Assembly (NCBI GenBank): GCA_934096735.1
Contig: CAKOMS010000003.1
Coordinates: 11,925-75,924, forward strand
Length of the DNA stretch: 64,000 bases
Reading direction: 5' to 3'
Origin: an uncultured Bacilli bacterium
GTDB taxonomy: Bacteria; Bacillota_I; Bacilli_A; RF39; UBA660
The notes under the pieces are model-generated. The model saw nothing but the letters and a program-made list of their open reading frames with translations, was not told where the DNA came from and ran no database searches. Both the position numbers and the translations under genes were made by a program. Positions 50,851-62,624 of the stretch are shown in pieces (the first letter of the stretch is position 1; the number at the start of each line of letters is the position of its first letter).

Positions 50851-53800
50851 GTGGCTTATAAAACCTTAAAATTTGGTGATTATCGCGAAAGAAGAAGCTT
50901 TGCAAAATCAAAAAATACGCTTGAATTAGCAGACTTATTGGAAATTCAAAAGAAGAGTTATCAAGACTTCTTAGAAAAAGGAATTAGAGAAGTTTTTGAT
51001 GATTTATTTCCTGTGGAATCATTTACTGGTAACATTTCTTTAGAATTTGGAGATTATTCATTTGATACTCCAAGATATTCAATTAAGGAAGCAAAAGAAA
51101 GAATGGTTAATTATGCAGTACCTTTAAAAGTACAAGCAAGATTATTCGTTCATGAAACTGGAGAAGTTAAGGAACAAGAAATATTCCTTGGGGATATGCC
51201 TTTAATGACTGATGCTGGAACATTCATTATTAATGGTGCAGAAAGAGTTATTGTTTCTCAACTTGTTAGAAGTCCATCTATTTATTTTAAAAGAGAAATA
51301 GATAAGAATGGTAGACACATTATTACAGGAGAAGTTATACCTAATAAAGGTACATGGCTAGAATTTGAAACTGATGCTAAGAATGTTGTTTATGTAAGAA
51401 TTGATCGTACTAGAAAAGTACCAGTTACAACTTTTTTAAGAGCACTTGGTTTATCTAGTGATGAAGATATTCATGAAGTTTTTGGTGATAATGATTATTT
51501 AGCAACTACAATTGCAAAAGACAACACTAAAAATACTGATGAAGCATTAATTGAAATTTATGAAAAATTAAGACCAGGTGAACCAGCAACACTTGATAGT
51601 GCTAAGAATCAATTAATAACTAGATTCTTTGATAGATTCCGTTATGATTTAGCAAAAGTTGGTCGTTATAAATTCAATAAAAAATTAAATATTACTGAAA
51701 GATTACTTGGATGTACTTTAGCAGAAGATGTTAAGGTTGGTAAAAAAGTAGCATTTAGTAAAGGTACTTTAATAGACAAAAAAGTATTACAAGAATTAAA
51801 GAAAATATTTCAAGATGGTTATAATTTAAAAGAAACTATTACTAATATGGAATTAGATGATTATAATAAGATTCAAACTATTAAAGTATTTGATAAAAAC
51901 GATGGTAAAAAAATAGTAAAAGTAATTGGTATTGATACTACAACTGATGAAAAGAGGCTTACTATTCCTGATGTATATGCAGCAGTTAACTATTATTTAA
52001 ACTTACATGATAATATTGGTAATACTGATGAAATTGATAACTTAGGAAATAGAAGAGTTAGACAAGTTGGAGAACTTATTCAAAATCAATTTAGAACTGG
52101 TGTAGCTAGAATGGAAAGAGTTATTCGTGAAAGAATGACTACTCAAGAAATTGAAAATATTACACCTAAGACTCTTATTAATATAAGACCAGTTACTGCT
52201 GCTTTAAAAGAATTCTTTGGTTCATCACAACTTTCTAAGTTTATGGATCAAATTAATCCAATTGCAGAATTAACTGATAAAAGACGTTTATCTAGTTTAG
52301 GACCAGGTGGACTTTCTCGTGATCGTGCTGGTATGGATGTACGTGATGTTAATAGTTCACACTATGGTAGAATTTGTCCGATTGAATCTCCAGAAGGTCA
52401 AAATATCGGATTAATTACAAGTTTAGCAGGTTATGCTAAGATTAATGAATATGGATTTATTATGACACCTTATAGAAGAGTTCAAGATGGTGTTGTAACT
52501 GATGAAATAGTTTATATGACTGCTGATGAAGAACAAGATTTATATATAAGTCAAGCAACAGTATTAATGGATAAAGATAATAAAATTGTTAATGATGAAA
52601 TACTAGTTCGTCATAATGGTGATAACGTTATGGTTAAGAAAGAATTAGTAGATTATGTAGACGTTGCTCCTAGTCAAGTAGTATCTATTACAACTAGTTG
52701 TATTCCTTTCTTGGAATTCGATGATGCTAACCGTACATTAATGGGATCTAACATGCAAAGACAAGCTGTTCCACTTTTAACTAGTGAAGCTCCAATTGTT
52801 GGTACTGGTGTAGAATGGATAGCTGCAAGAGATTCTGGAAGTACAGTAGTATGTAAAGCTGATGGTGTTGTTGAATATGCTGATGCTTTAAAAATAATTG
52901 TTAAAGTTGCAAATGGTACAGATACTTATCATTTAGCTAATTTTGAAAGAAGTAATGCTTCAAGTTCTATAAATCATAAACCTTTAGTTAAAAAAGGTGA
53001 TATGGTACATAAAGGACAAGTTATTGCAGATGGACCTTCTACTGAAAAAGGTGAACTTGCATTAGGTAAAAATATGACTGTAGCATTTATGACTTATAAT
53101 GGATATAACTATGAAGATGCTGTTATATTAAATGAAAGACTTGTTAAAGATGATGTATATACTAGTTTACATATTGATCACTATGATATAGATTGTCGTG
53201 ATACAAAACTTGGACCTGAAGAAATTACAAGAGATATTCCAAATGTTGGAGAAGATGCAAGAAAGAATTTAGATGCTGATGGAATTATTAAAATTGGTAC
53301 TGAAGTTAAAGAAGGAGATATTTTAGTTGGTAAAGTTACTCCTAAAGGTGTACAAGAGCTTACTTCTGAAGAAAAATTGTTGCATGCAATATTTGGAGAA
53401 AAGACTCGTGAAGTTAGAGATACTTCTTTAAGAGTTGAACATGGTGCTGGTGGAGTTGTTCATGATGTTAAAGTTTATACTAAAGAAAATTCTGATGAAT
53501 TACCTGCTGGTGTATCAAAAGTAATTAGAGTTTATATTATTCAAAAGAGAAAGATTCAAGTAGGAGATAAAATGTCTGGACGTCATGGTAATAAGGGTGT
53601 TATTTCTCTAGTATTACCAGAAGAAGATATGCCATATTTACCAAATGGTAAACCTGTTGATGTTATGCTTAATCCACTTGGTGTTCCATCTCGTATGAAT
53701 ATCGGACAAATTCTTGAATTACACTTAGGAATGGCTGGAAAAAGATTAGGTGTCCATTATGCTACTCCAGTATTTGATAGTGCATCTTGGGAAGATATTC

Positions 53801-54462
53801 AAGAAGAAATGGCTGAAGCTGGAATGGATCCAGATGGTAAAACTGTACTTTATAATGGTAGAACTGGTGAACCATTTGATCAAAGAATTTCAGTTGGTGT
53901 AATGTATATGGTTAAACTACATCATATGGTTGATGATAAATTACATGCAAGAGCTACTGGACCTTATTCTTTAGTTACTCAACAACCATTAGGTGGTAAA
54001 GCACAATTTGGTGGACAAAGATTTGGTGAAATGGAAGTTTGGGCATTGTATGCTTATGGTGCTGCTCATGTATTACAAGAAATTTTAACTGTAAAAGCTG
54101 ATGATATTGTTGGAAGAGTTAAAGTATATGAAGCATTAGTTAAAGGTAAACTTGTTAATCAAGCTGGTGTTCCAGAATCATTTAGAGTATTAGTTAAAGA
54201 GTTCCAAGCGTTAGGACTTGATGTACAAGTACTTGATAATAATGATAAGATTGTAGAATTTAAAGATTTAGAAGAAGATGAAGATGACAATGATTCATTT
54301 AAAATAGAAGAAATTGAACTTCCTCAAGGTAATGATGAGAAAGAAGAACCTTTTATTGAAGAAGATGAAGATGATTTTGATGATGAATTAGATGAAGAAC
54401 CTGATTTAGATGATTTAGAATTTCCACTAGATTTAGAAGAAGGGGACGAAGGTGAAGAATAA
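50851..54462 (+). CDS. rpoB: RNA polymerase beta subunit
   Basis: 1203 residues from GTG 50851 (AGGGGTGAT upstream). Conserved parts in order: [32 protein letters not shown], the rifampicin pocket ([34 protein letters not shown]), [15 protein letters not shown], and [13 protein letters not shown]. The hook and end contain [22 protein letters not shown] highly acidic tail of about 65 residues closes the protein. In the rifampicin pocket the residues D, H (as K in TDKRRLSS) and S are those of several low-GC anaerobes: TDKRR instead of THKRR. rpoC starts in the stop codon overlap. Confidence 0.98.
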   Translation: MAYKTLKFGDYRERRSFAKSKNTLELADLLEIQKKSYQDFLEKGIREVFDDLFPVESFTGNISLEFGDYSFDTPRYSIKEAKERMVNYAVPLKVQARLFVHETGEVKEQEIFLGDMPLMTDAGTFIINGAERVIVSQLVRSPSIYFKREIDKNGRHIITGEVIPNKGTWLEFETDAKNVVYVRIDRTRKVPVTTFLRALGLSSDEDIHEVFGDNDYLATTIAKDNTKNTDEALIEIYEKLRPGEPATLDSAKNQLITRFFDRFRYDLAKVGRYKFNKKLNITERLLGCTLAEDVKVGKKVAFSKGTLIDKKVLQELKKIFQDGYNLKETITNMELDDYNKIQTIKVFDKNDGKKIVKVIGIDTTTDEKRLTIPDVYAAVNYYLNLHDNIGNTDEIDNLGNRRVRQVGELIQNQFRTGVARMERVIRERMTTQEIENITPKTLINIRPVTAALKEFFGSSQLSKFMDQINPIAELTDKRRLSSLGPGGLSRDRAGMDVRDVNSSHYGRICPIESPEGQNIGLITSLAGYAKINEYGFIMTPYRRVQDGVVTDEIVYMTADEEQDLYISQATVLMDKDNKIVNDEILVRHNGDNVMVKKELVDYVDVAPSQVVSITTSCIPFLEFDDANRTLMGSNMQRQAVPLLTSEAPIVGTGVEWIAARDSGSTVVCKADGVVEYADALKIIVKVANGTDTYHLANFERSNASSSINHKPLVKKGDMVHKGQVIADGPSTEKGELALGKNMTVAFMTYNGYNYEDAVILNERLVKDDVYTSLHIDHYDIDCRDTKLGPEEITRDIPNVGEDARKNLDADGIIKIGTEVKEGDILVGKVTPKGVQELTSEEKLLHAIFGEKTREVRDTSLRVEHGAGGVVHDVKVYTKENSDELPAGVSKVIRVYIIQKRKIQVGDKMSGRHGNKGVISLVLPEEDMPYLPNGKPVDVMLNPLGVPSRMNIGQILELHLGMAGKRLGVHYATPVFDSASWEDIQEEMAEAGMDPDGKTVLYNGRTGEPFDQRISVGVMYMVKLHHMVDDKLHARATGPYSLVTQQPLGGKAQFGGQRFGEMEVWALYAYGAAHVLQEILTVKADDIVGRVKVYEALVKGKLVNQAGVPESFRVLVKEFQALGLDVQVLDNNDKIVEFKDLEEDEDDNDSFKIEEIELPQGNDEKEEPFIEEDEDDFDDELDEEPDLDDLEFPLDLEEGDEGEE

Positions 54463-57400
54463 TGATAGATGTTAGTAAATTTAAAGGTTTAAAAATTAGT
54501 ATTGCATCTCCAGAAAAGATTAGAAGTTGGTCTTATGGAGAAGTAAAAAAACCAGAAACTATAAATTATCGTACTTTAAAGCCTGAAAGAGATGGATTAT
54601 TTTGTGAAAAAATATTTGGACCTACAAAAGACTTTGAATGTTCTTGTGGAAAATATAAAAGATTAAGATATAAAAATGTTGTTTGTGATAGATGTGGTGT
54701 AGAAGTTACAAGAAGTAAAGTAAGAAGAGAAAGAATGGGACATATTGAACTTGCTGCACCTTGTTCTCACATTTGGTTCTTTAAAGGTGTTCCTTCTAAA
54801 ATGGGATTAGTATTAGATATGAGTCCAAGGGATTTGGAAGAAGTATTATACTTTGTATCATATGTAGTAATAGATCCAGGTAATGTACCTTTAGAAGAAA
54901 AACAAACTTTAACCGATAAAGAATATAGAGCATATTATGAAAAATATGGAAATACTTTTAAAGTAGGAATGGGTGCTGAAGCTATTCAAGAATTACTTAA
55001 AAAAGTAGATTTAGAAAAAGAAATTGAAAAAGTTAGAAAAGAATTAGAGAATGCAACTAGTCAAAAGAGAATTAGACTTGTTAAAAGACTTGATGCATTA
55101 GTAGCATTTCATGAATCAGGAAATAAACCTGAATGGATGGTTTTAACTGTTTTACCAGTTATTCCTCCAGAACTTAGACCTATGATTCAATTAGATGGTG
55201 GTAGATTTGCTACAAGTGATTTAAATGATTTATATAGAAGAATTATTAATAGAAATAATCGTTTAAAGAAATTACTTGAACTTGGTGCTCCAACTATTAT
55301 TGTTCAAAATGAAAAAAGAATGCTTCAAGAAGCAGTAGATTCATTATTTGATAATGGTAGAAGAGGAAGAAGTATAACTGCTGCATCTAATAGACCATTA
55401 AAATCTTTATCTAGTATGTTAAAGGGAAAACAAGGTAGATTCCGTCAAAACTTATTAGGTAAAAGAGTTGACTATTCTGGTCGTTCAGTTATTGTTGTAG
55501 GACCTAGTCTTAAAATGTATCAATGTGGATTACCAAAAGAAATGGCTATTGAGTTATTTAAACCGCATGTTATACATGGTTTAGTTGAAAGAGGTCTTGC
55601 ACATAATATTAAGGGTGCTAAGAAGTTAATTGATAGTAGAGATGAATGTGTATGGGATGTTGTTGAAGATGTAATTACTGAATATCCTGTAATGTTAAAC
55701 CGTGCTCCAACACTACATAGATTAGGTATTCAAGCATTTGAACCTAAATTAGTTGGTGGTAAAGCAATTAGACTACATCCACTTGTATGTACTGCATTTA
55801 ATGCCGATTTCGATGGTGACCAAATGGCTGTCCATGTACCACTTTCTGAAGAAGCTAAAGCCGAAGCTAGAATTCTTATGTTAGGTGCTAATAATATTTT
55901 AAATCCTAAAGATGGAAAACCTATTGTTACACCAAGCCAAGATATGGTATTAGGTAATTGTTATTTAACTATGGAAGAAGAAGGTCTTAATAATGAAGGT
56001 AAGGCTTATAAAGATTGTAATGAAGCATTAATGGCTTATGAAAGAAGAGAGTTATCTTTACATACAAGAATTGCTATTCCAGTTAAATCATTTAAACATA
56101 AATTATTTACTGAAGAACAAATGGATAAATATTTAGTTACTACTGTAGGTAAAATTAAATTTAATGAAATACTTCCAGATACTTTCCCTTATTTAAATGA
56201 AGGTACAAAAGAAAATATTGAAGGAATTACTCCAATGAAATATTTCTTACCAATGGGAACTAATTTAGAAGAGGAAATTAAAAAGATGCCTTTGGTTAGT
56301 CCATTTATTCAAAAGACTTTAGGTCAAATAATTGCTCAAGTATTTAAAAGATATAAAACTACTGAAACTTCTGTAATGCTTGATAAATTAAAAAATCAAG
56401 GATTTAAATATTCAACTATAGCTGGTATTACAGTATCTGCTGCAGATGTTGTAAGAAGTGATGCTAAGAATGAAATTATTGCAGATGCTAAGAGTAGAGT
56501 TGATAAGATTAATAAACAATATCAAAAAGGGTTAATTACTGAACAAGAAAGATATAATGGTGTTATTCAAATTTGGACAGAAGCTACTGATCAAGTTAAG
56601 AATGCACTTGCTGCAATAAGTAAAGATGATTTTAAAAATCCAATCTTTATGATGATGAATAGTGGTGCCAGAGGTAAAATATCTAACTTTACACAACTTG
56701 CTGGTATGAGAGGTTTGATGGCTAAACCAGATGGTACTACAGTTGAAATTCCTATTACATCATGTTTTATGGAAGGGTTATCAGTTTCTGAATTCTTCTT
56801 ATCTACACATGGATCTAGAAAAGGTTCAGCTGATACAGCACTTCGTACTGCAGACTCAGGTTACTTAACAAGAAGACTTGTTGATGTTGCACAAGATATA
56901 ATTGTTAAAGAACATGATTGTGGTACTATTCAAGGTGTAATGGTATATGATTTAATTAATGATAAAGATGGTTCTGTTATTGAATCACTTGCTGAAAGAA
57001 TTTTAGGAAGATATGCTTCTAAGAAAATTATTAATCCAGAAACTAAAGAAACTATTCTAGAAGCTGGAGAAATGATAACTGAAAATATTGTTTCTAAAAT
57101 TATTAAAGCAGGTATTAAAAAGGTTGAAATTAGAAGTTGCTTAACTTGTAAGACTGTTAATGGCGTTTGCCAAAAATGTTATGGTAGAAATCTTGCAACT
57201 GGTAATTTGGTTGAAACTGGTGAAGCTGTTGGTATCATGGCTGCTCAATCTATTGGAGAACCTGGTACACAACTTACAATGAGAACATTCCATACTGGTG
57301 GTGTTGCTGGTGGAGATGATATTACTCAAGGTTTACCAAGAGTTGAAGAATTATTTGAAGCAAGAATTCCTAAATTTAAAGCTACAGTAGCAGAAATTAC

Positions 57401-58118
57401 TGGTAAAGTAATAAATATTACTGAAAATAATGGTAAACATACTATTACTATTGAAAATGCTTCAGGAGTAAAAGATCATGTTACTAATTACAATATGAAA
57501 CTTAGAGTTGAAGTTGGAGATGAAGTTAATGCTGGTGATAAATTAACTGAAGGTGTTATTTCACCAAAAGAATTATTAGCAGTTACTGATCCACTTACTG
57601 CTCAAGAATATATCTTAAAAGAAATTCAAAATGTTTATAAACTTCAAGGTGTTGATATTAATGATAAACACATTGAAATAATTGTTAAGAGAATGATTAA
57701 TAAAGTAAGAATTATTGATGCTGGAGATACTGATTTTGTTGAAGGTCTAACAGTAAGTTTAAGAGAATTTGCTGATGGAAATAAACCAGTTATCTTAAAT
57801 GGTGGAGTACCTGCTAAAGGAAATCCAATCATGTTAGGTATTACTAAATCTTCACTTGAAACTGATTCATTCTTATCTGCTGCATCATTCCAAGAAACAA
57901 CAAGAGTTCTTACTGATGCTGCTATGAGAGGTAAATGTGATAATTTAGTAGGATTAAAAGAAAATGTTATTATTGGTAAATTAATTCCTGCTGGTACAGG
58001 TGCTAAACAATATAGTGATATTGAATTAGAACTTGAAAAAGAATTATTAGATGATGATGCTGCTGAAGTATTAGAAGAAAAATTTTTAGCAGATAAACCT
58101 GAAGAAGAAACTATATAA
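54462..58118 (+). CDS. rpoC: RNA polymerase beta' subunit
   Basis: 1218 residues, overlapping the rpoB stop by one base. The N-terminal zinc site is CSCGKYKR...CDRCG. The clamp and lid follow, then [16 protein letters not shown] and [16 protein letters not shown] with the catalytic Mg-binding Asp triad. [23 protein letters not shown] and [19 protein letters not shown] form the bridge helix and trigger loop. The second zinc site is [17 protein letters not shown] strong terminator follows. Confidence 0.98.
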   Translation: MIDVSKFKGLKISIASPEKIRSWSYGEVKKPETINYRTLKPERDGLFCEKIFGPTKDFECSCGKYKRLRYKNVVCDRCGVEVTRSKVRRERMGHIELAAPCSHIWFFKGVPSKMGLVLDMSPRDLEEVLYFVSYVVIDPGNVPLEEKQTLTDKEYRAYYEKYGNTFKVGMGAEAIQELLKKVDLEKEIEKVRKELENATSQKRIRLVKRLDALVAFHESGNKPEWMVLTVLPVIPPELRPMIQLDGGRFATSDLNDLYRRIINRNNRLKKLLELGAPTIIVQNEKRMLQEAVDSLFDNGRRGRSITAASNRPLKSLSSMLKGKQGRFRQNLLGKRVDYSGRSVIVVGPSLKMYQCGLPKEMAIELFKPHVIHGLVERGLAHNIKGAKKLIDSRDECVWDVVEDVITEYPVMLNRAPTLHRLGIQAFEPKLVGGKAIRLHPLVCTAFNADFDGDQMAVHVPLSEEAKAEARILMLGANNILNPKDGKPIVTPSQDMVLGNCYLTMEEEGLNNEGKAYKDCNEALMAYERRELSLHTRIAIPVKSFKHKLFTEEQMDKYLVTTVGKIKFNEILPDTFPYLNEGTKENIEGITPMKYFLPMGTNLEEEIKKMPLVSPFIQKTLGQIIAQVFKRYKTTETSVMLDKLKNQGFKYSTIAGITVSAADVVRSDAKNEIIADAKSRVDKINKQYQKGLITEQERYNGVIQIWTEATDQVKNALAAISKDDFKNPIFMMMNSGARGKISNFTQLAGMRGLMAKPDGTTVEIPITSCFMEGLSVSEFFLSTHGSRKGSADTALRTADSGYLTRRLVDVAQDIIVKEHDCGTIQGVMVYDLINDKDGSVIESLAERILGRYASKKIINPETKETILEAGEMITENIVSKIIKAGIKKVEIRSCLTCKTVNGVCQKCYGRNLATGNLVETGEAVGIMAAQSIGEPGTQLTMRTFHTGGVAGGDDITQGLPRVEELFEARIPKFKATVAEITGKVINITENNGKHTITIENASGVKDHVTNYNMKLRVEVGDEVNAGDKLTEGVISPKELLAVTDPLTAQEYILKEIQNVYKLQGVDINDKHIEIIVKRMINKVRIIDAGDTDFVEGLTVSLREFADGNKPVILNGGVPAKGNPIMLGITKSSLETDSFLSAASFQETTRVLTDAAMRGKCDNLVGLKENVIIGKLIPAGTGAKQYSDIELELEKELLDDDAAEVLEEKFLADKPEEETI

Positions 58119-58124
58119 TATATA

Positions 58125-58158
58125 AAGCAATCAATTTAATTATTGGTTGCTTTTTTTA
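58125..58158 (+). terminator. rho-independent terminator after rpoC
   Basis: AAGCAATCAA pairs with TTGGTTGCTT (one G-U) around an 8-nt loop, then a T-run. Confidence 0.85.
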
Positions 58159-58203
58159 TTTAATGTTAGTTTTTTTAAAGTAGTTAGTACTTTGAATTTT
58201 TAC

Positions 58204-58232
58204 TTGAATAAAAATAAATTTTATAGTAATAT
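58204..58232 (+). promoter_or_regulatory. promoter of phase-variable gene, copy 3
   Basis: TTGAAT (58204-58209), a 17-bp spacer ending TTTATAG, TAATAT (58227-58232). A leader hairpin AAGTAAG/CTTACTT lies at about 58253-58275. Confidence 0.65.
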
Positions 58233-58292
58233 TTTAATAGATGATAGAAAATAAGTAAGAAATAACTCTTACTTACTCGGAGGTTGATTAAA

Positions 58293-59805
58293 ATGAAAAA
58301 AATAGACTTCCGGGGGGGGGGTTGTGAAACTCCTTCTTGGAATAGAAATAATAACTTTATTTTTAGGGATTAAAAGTTTTGGTAATAAAAATAATACATT
58401 AGATGATATTAAATTGTTAGATAATAAATCTAATAATCTTTTTGCAATTATGGTTAAAGATTCTAGTGGTAATTATAATGAATCAAGTACATTTCCAGAA
58501 GGAGCATACATATTAAATGAAGGAATGTCATCATGTATAGATAATAATGGTAATAAGATAGATAATGTATTAAGTTATAGTGATGGGGTAGTATCAGCAA
58601 GAACAAATAAGACAGTATATTGTTATTTATATTTTGATAAAGACAATAGTGTATATGCAAAAGTAATAGATGATTATGAAAATAATAATGGTGTTAAAAA
58701 GACAACAGATGAAAATGGAAAAGATGTGTATTATTATATAGGAAATATAACAAATAATAATATACTATTTAATAATTATTGTTGGAAAATGGTAAGGACA
58801 ACTGAAACAGATGGAGTAAAGCTCATTTACAACGGAGTATATAAAGAAGATACAAAATGCAATAATACAGGAACAGATGTTTATATAAATCAAAATAAAG
58901 TTGCACTTAATAAAATAGGTGATTCACCAGCACATGTAGGGTATATGTATGGAACAGTGTATGCATCTTCTTCAAAATCAGCATCAAACTTTGGAACATA
59001 CTATTATGGAAGTGATGTAACATGGAATGGAACAACGTATACATTAAGTGATGCAGAAAGTGGAGCAATAGCAGATATGTATAGTAAACTTAGTACAAAA
59101 CATTATACATGTTTAAGTACAAGTTCAAGTTGTTCAACAGTTTATTATATTTATCATATGGGTAGTACAACGAGTATAGCATATTATATGACATTAACAA
59201 ATGGTAAAAAAATAGAAGATCTCTTAGATGAAATGTTTAATTATAATACAACAAGTAGTAATATAAAGACAGTAATAGATAATTGGTATAGTACAAACAT
59301 GACAAATGTAACAGATTATTTAGAGAATGCAATATATTGTAATAATAGAAACATATATAATTTAGGAGGATGGGATCCAAGTGGAGGAAGTATAACAACA
59401 TATTTACAATTTAATGATTATAGTTATAGTAATTTAAGATTAACGTGTCAAGATAAAGAAGATCAATTTACATTAAAGGTCGATTCTGGAGGAATATTAG
59501 AATATGGAAATAATGCTTTAGACTATCCTGTGGGATTATTAACAAGCAAAGAATTTTATCATGCTTATAATGGTTCAAGTGCTAATTACTTAAATAATGG
59601 TGATAATTATTGGTTGCTATCCCCTTATGCCTTCTACTCCAAAACTGCTGGCGTTCATTACGTGGACTTTGGGAGTTTGAACAACTACAACGTGAATAAC
59701 ACTAACGGGGCCCGGCCTGCAGTTTCACTTTCTAAAAAAGTCAAACTAAGTGGAGAAGGAAATGGTACAGTTGAGTCACCGTATATATTAGCTCCTTTAA
59801 ATTAA
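58293..59805 (+). CDS. phase-variable, DGR-type variable surface protein, copy 3 (OFF, G10)
   Basis: ATG 58293 follows CGGAGGTTGAT and begins with the same eight codons as copy 2. Ten Gs (58312-58321) shift the frame, leading to a TAA near 58370, so the full product is not made at this length. The long frame, entered with G9 or G12, runs to 59805 and encodes about 503 residues closely related to copy 2: the N-terminal hydrophobic segment, NYCWKMVRTTETDGVKLIYNG, AHVGYMYGTVYASS, TYYYGSDVTWNGTTYTL, and a C-terminal variable block (SPYAFYSKTAGVHYVDFGSL) ending GARPAVSL. Apart from the G-run there are no stops or frameshifts, so the gene is intact rather than dead. It sits between rpoC and the DUF1653 gene. 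Confidence 0.83.
58312..58321 (+). repeat. poly-G tract (G10) in copy 3
   Basis: Ten Gs in the same context as copy 2, one more than the in-frame length. Confidence 0.95.
59608..59732 (+). other. candidate DGR variable region, copy 3
   Basis: Contains the most AAC/AAT codons of the three copies (AAC AAC TAC AAC GTG AAT AAC ACT AAC near the end), so it is probably the closest to an unmutated template. The GC-rich end GGGGCCCGGCCTGCAG plus TTTCACTTTC is identical to copy 1. Confidence 0.78.
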
Positions 59806-59855
59806 TTATGTACTTGTCAACGAAGACATAAAAATAGAAAAAGTTCTCCCGAACT
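59806..59855 (+). other. conserved non-coding tail after copy 3
   Basis: The same post-stop segment as the other copies. It ends in the perfect hairpin AGTTC-TCCC-GAACT (59842-59855). Confidence 0.65.
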
Positions 59856-59861
59856 AAAGAT

Positions 59862-59890
59862 GGGTATGAGTATAACTCGTGCCTTTTTTG
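59862..59890 (+). terminator. rho-independent terminator after copy 3
   Basis: ATGAGT pairs with ACTCGT around ATA, with an outer GG/CC pair and then a T-run. Confidence 0.75.
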
Positions 59891-59935
59891 TTGAATTTAT
59901 TTAGTTATTAATTGTATAATGAAGATGGTGGTAGT

Positions 59936-60190
59936 ATGGAAAGAGAAATAAAAGTTGGTAAGATATATAAACATTTTAAAGGTAATTTATATATTGTTAC
60001 TGATATTGTATTAGATTGTGAAACAACTGATATGAATAATCCTAAAAAAATAGTAATTTATAAAGCACTTTATGGTGAAAGTTTAACTTGGGGAAGAAGT
60101 TATGATTCTTTTGCAAGTTTAGTTGATCATGAAAAATATCCTTTAGTTAAACAAAAATATAGATTTGAAGAAGTTGAGAATGTGTTATGA
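59936..60190 (+). CDS. DUF1653 family protein
   Basis: 84 residues from ATG 59936 (GATGGTGG upstream; the ATG at 59912 has no ribosome site). VGKIYKHFKGNLYIVTDIV, IVIYKALYGESLTWGRSYDSF and the final KQKYRFEEV are the DUF1653 pattern of short beta-rich proteins of unknown role. It overlaps the next gene by 4 bp. Confidence 0.82.
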   Translation: MEREIKVGKIYKHFKGNLYIVTDIVLDCETTDMNNPKKIVIYKALYGESLTWGRSYDSFASLVDHEKYPLVKQKYRFEEVENVL

Positions 60191-61299
60191 TAGAAGAAAT
60201 TAAAGATAATATGAAGATTAAAAATCTTAGTAAGTATGCATGTAAATATGAAGATGGATATAGATTTAAAAGTGAAGAAGATAATGATATAAGACCAAGT
60301 TATTATAGAGATATTGATAGAATTCTTTATAGTCTTGCATACACTAGATATATGGATAAAACACAAGTATTTACTCATGGTAATAATGATCATTTGTCTA
60401 GAAGAATGACTCATGTACAATATGTAAGTAAGATAGCTAGAACGATTGGAAGAGCTCTTAATTTAAATGAAGACTTAATAGAAGCTGCTAGTCTTGGACA
60501 TGATTTGGGACATACTCCATTTGGTCATGTTGGAGAAAGTATTTTAAATGAAATTAGTCTAAATAATAATGAAGGATATTTTAATCATAATATACAAAGT
60601 GTAAGACTTTTAAAAGATATAGAAAATCATGGTAAAGGATTAAATATTACTTTACAAGTAATGGATGCAATAATGTGTCATAATGGAGAATTTTTACTTG
60701 GTGAGTATTATCCCCATAAAAAAAGTAAAGAAGAATTTTTAAAAGAATATGAAGAGTCTTATAAAAATAAAGAAGTTTTGAAGAAACTTAGACCTATGAC
60801 ACTAGAAGGTTGTGTAGTTAGAGTAAGTGATCTAATTGCATATTTAGGTAAAGATATTGAAGATGCAATTAGACTTAATATTATTAAGATAGAAAATATA
60901 CCTAGTGATATTACTAGTGTCTTGGGGATAAAAAATGGAGATGTTATAAATACTATTATTAAAGATATAATAGAAAATAGTTATGGAAAGAATTATATTA
61001 AGATAAGTGATGATGTATATAATGCTATGTTAAAATTAAAGAAATTTAATTATGAAAATATATATAGTAAAGCATATACTAGTGAAGAATTAGATAATAT
61101 TAAATTAATGTTTAATACATTATTTTTAAAGTATATGGATGATTTAAAAAATAAAAATAAAGATACGAATATTTATAAAAGTTATTTATGTAATATGAGT
61201 AAAGAATATAATTGTAATAGTTATGAAAGAATAGTTATTGATTATATAGCTGGTATGACTGATAGATATTTAATTAGTGAATTTAATAGTAATAAATAA
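60187..61299 (+). CDS. HD-domain dGTPase-like triphosphohydrolase
   Basis: A 370-residue metal-dependent HD hydrolase. RILYSLAYTRYMDKTQVF and SRRMTHVQYVSKIARTIGRAL are typical of deoxyguanosinetriphosphate triphosphohydrolases. The metal site is H...HD...D: AASLGHDLGHTPFGHVGE (HD near residue 103) and later VVRVSDLIAYLGKDIEDA with the last Asp. Such enzymes split dNTPs to nucleoside plus triphosphate and balance pools. The ATGA overlap with the DUF1653 gene suggests coupling. Confidence 0.9.
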   Translation: MIEEIKDNMKIKNLSKYACKYEDGYRFKSEEDNDIRPSYYRDIDRILYSLAYTRYMDKTQVFTHGNNDHLSRRMTHVQYVSKIARTIGRALNLNEDLIEAASLGHDLGHTPFGHVGESILNEISLNNNEGYFNHNIQSVRLLKDIENHGKGLNITLQVMDAIMCHNGEFLLGEYYPHKKSKEEFLKEYEESYKNKEVLKKLRPMTLEGCVVRVSDLIAYLGKDIEDAIRLNIIKIENIPSDITSVLGIKNGDVINTIIKDIIENSYGKNYIKISDDVYNAMLKLKKFNYENIYSKAYTSEELDNIKLMFNTLFLKYMDDLKNKNKDTNIYKSYLCNMSKEYNCNSYERIVIDYIAGMTDRYLISEFNSNK

Positions 61300-61336
61300 T
61301 AATTTGCATTTTTTTAATAGTTTTTTAAAAATATGC

Positions 61337-61342
61337 TATAAT
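61337..61342 (+). promoter_or_regulatory. extended -10 box before YfmF-like gene
   Basis: TGCTATAAT (61334-61342) gives an extended -10 element 18 bp before the ATG; the -35 region is weak. GAGAGGT is the ribosome site. Confidence 0.5.
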
Positions 61343-61360
61343 AAAAAAGAGAGGTAATAT

Positions 61361-62617
61361 ATGGAATATAAGAGTTATAATTGTAAAGCATATAATATAC
61401 ATACTGTAAAAACTGATAAATTTAAAACTGTTAGAATGGAAATTGTTTTTAGAAGAGAAGTTAAAAAAGAAGATATGCAAGCTTATACGTTTTTATGTGA
61501 TCTTATGAGTGATGTATCTAAAATGTATCCTAAAAGAAGAGATATGGTTATTAAATTAGAAGAGTTATATAAAGCATATTTTTATGCTACTACTAATAAA
61601 GTTGGAAATTTATTTACTATTAGTTTTTGTTATGAATTTATTGATCCAATTTACATAAATGAAGATAATTATTTAGAAGAAGTTATTAAGTTTCCTTTTG
61701 AAGTTATAAAAAATCCAAATGTGGAAAATAATGAATTTGATTTGGTAGCATTTAATAATGTTAAGAGAAGAATGAAAAGAGGAATAGAGGGACTTAGAGA
61801 AAATCCAATTAAATATGCTATTAATGCTGCTTTTAAAAATATGGATAAGAATAGTCCAACTTCTTATAGAGTTACTGGGGATTTAGAAGGATTAAATAAA
61901 ATAACTAGAGAGAATTTATATAATTATTATTTAGAACTTCTTAATTCTACTTGTGATATATTTGTTATTGGAAATCTTGATATGGATAAAACAGTTCAAA
62001 TTATTAAGAAGAATTTTGATTATAATGTAATTTCTACTGATAAATATGAAATAGATATTGTTAATAAAGAAAGAAAGAAACCTTTAGTAGTTAAAGAAAA
62101 ATTAGATTTTGTTCAATCTACTTTAGTAATGATATTTAATATTAATGGATTAGATGAAAAAGATAAATTATTTAGTTTTCATGTATTTAATTATATTTTT
62201 GGAGATGGTGGTATATCTTCTAAATTGTATCAAAAAATAAGAGTAGATAAGTCTTATTGTTATAGTATAAGAAGTATGTATTTAAAATATGATAATTTAC
62301 TTTTAATTACTACTAGTTTGGATAATGAAAATGTAGAAAATACTAAAAAGTTAGTAATAGAGTGTTTAAATGATATGGCTAGTGGTAATTTTGGTGAAGA
62401 TGATATAGTTGATGCTAAAAAGAATTTAATTTTATCTCTTAAAATGGCTTTGGATAATAATTATGCAATTATGAATAATTTGGAATTTAAAGTATTTAGT
62501 GAGTTACCTTTACCTGAAGAGAGAGTAGAATTTATTCAAAATGTAAGTAAAGAAGATGTTATGAGAGTTGCTAAAAAGATTAAGTTAAATACTGTATTTG
62601 TTTTAGAAAGTAAATAG
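61361..62617 (+). CDS. yfmF: M16-family peptidase-like protein, YfmF type, non-catalytic
   Basis: A 418-residue protein with the M16 fold but no HxxEH motif in its first half. FVIGNLDMDKTVQIIKKNF and FHVFNYIFGDGGISSKLYQKIR are M16 repeats; the latter is the substrate-groove segment. In Bacillus the YfmF/YfmH pair forms a two-subunit peptidase in which one partner lacks the zinc site; the yfmFH pair is also linked to EF-P modification. It is followed 7 bp on by the catalytic partner. Confidence 0.88.
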   Translation: MEYKSYNCKAYNIHTVKTDKFKTVRMEIVFRREVKKEDMQAYTFLCDLMSDVSKMYPKRRDMVIKLEELYKAYFYATTNKVGNLFTISFCYEFIDPIYINEDNYLEEVIKFPFEVIKNPNVENNEFDLVAFNNVKRRMKRGIEGLRENPIKYAINAAFKNMDKNSPTSYRVTGDLEGLNKITRENLYNYYLELLNSTCDIFVIGNLDMDKTVQIIKKNFDYNVISTDKYEIDIVNKERKKPLVVKEKLDFVQSTLVMIFNINGLDEKDKLFSFHVFNYIFGDGGISSKLYQKIRVDKSYCYSIRSMYLKYDNLLLITTSLDNENVENTKKLVIECLNDMASGNFGEDDIVDAKKNLILSLKMALDNNYAIMNNLEFKVFSELPLPEERVEFIQNVSKEDVMRVAKKIKLNTVFVLESK

Positions 62618-62624
62618 GTGTTGT

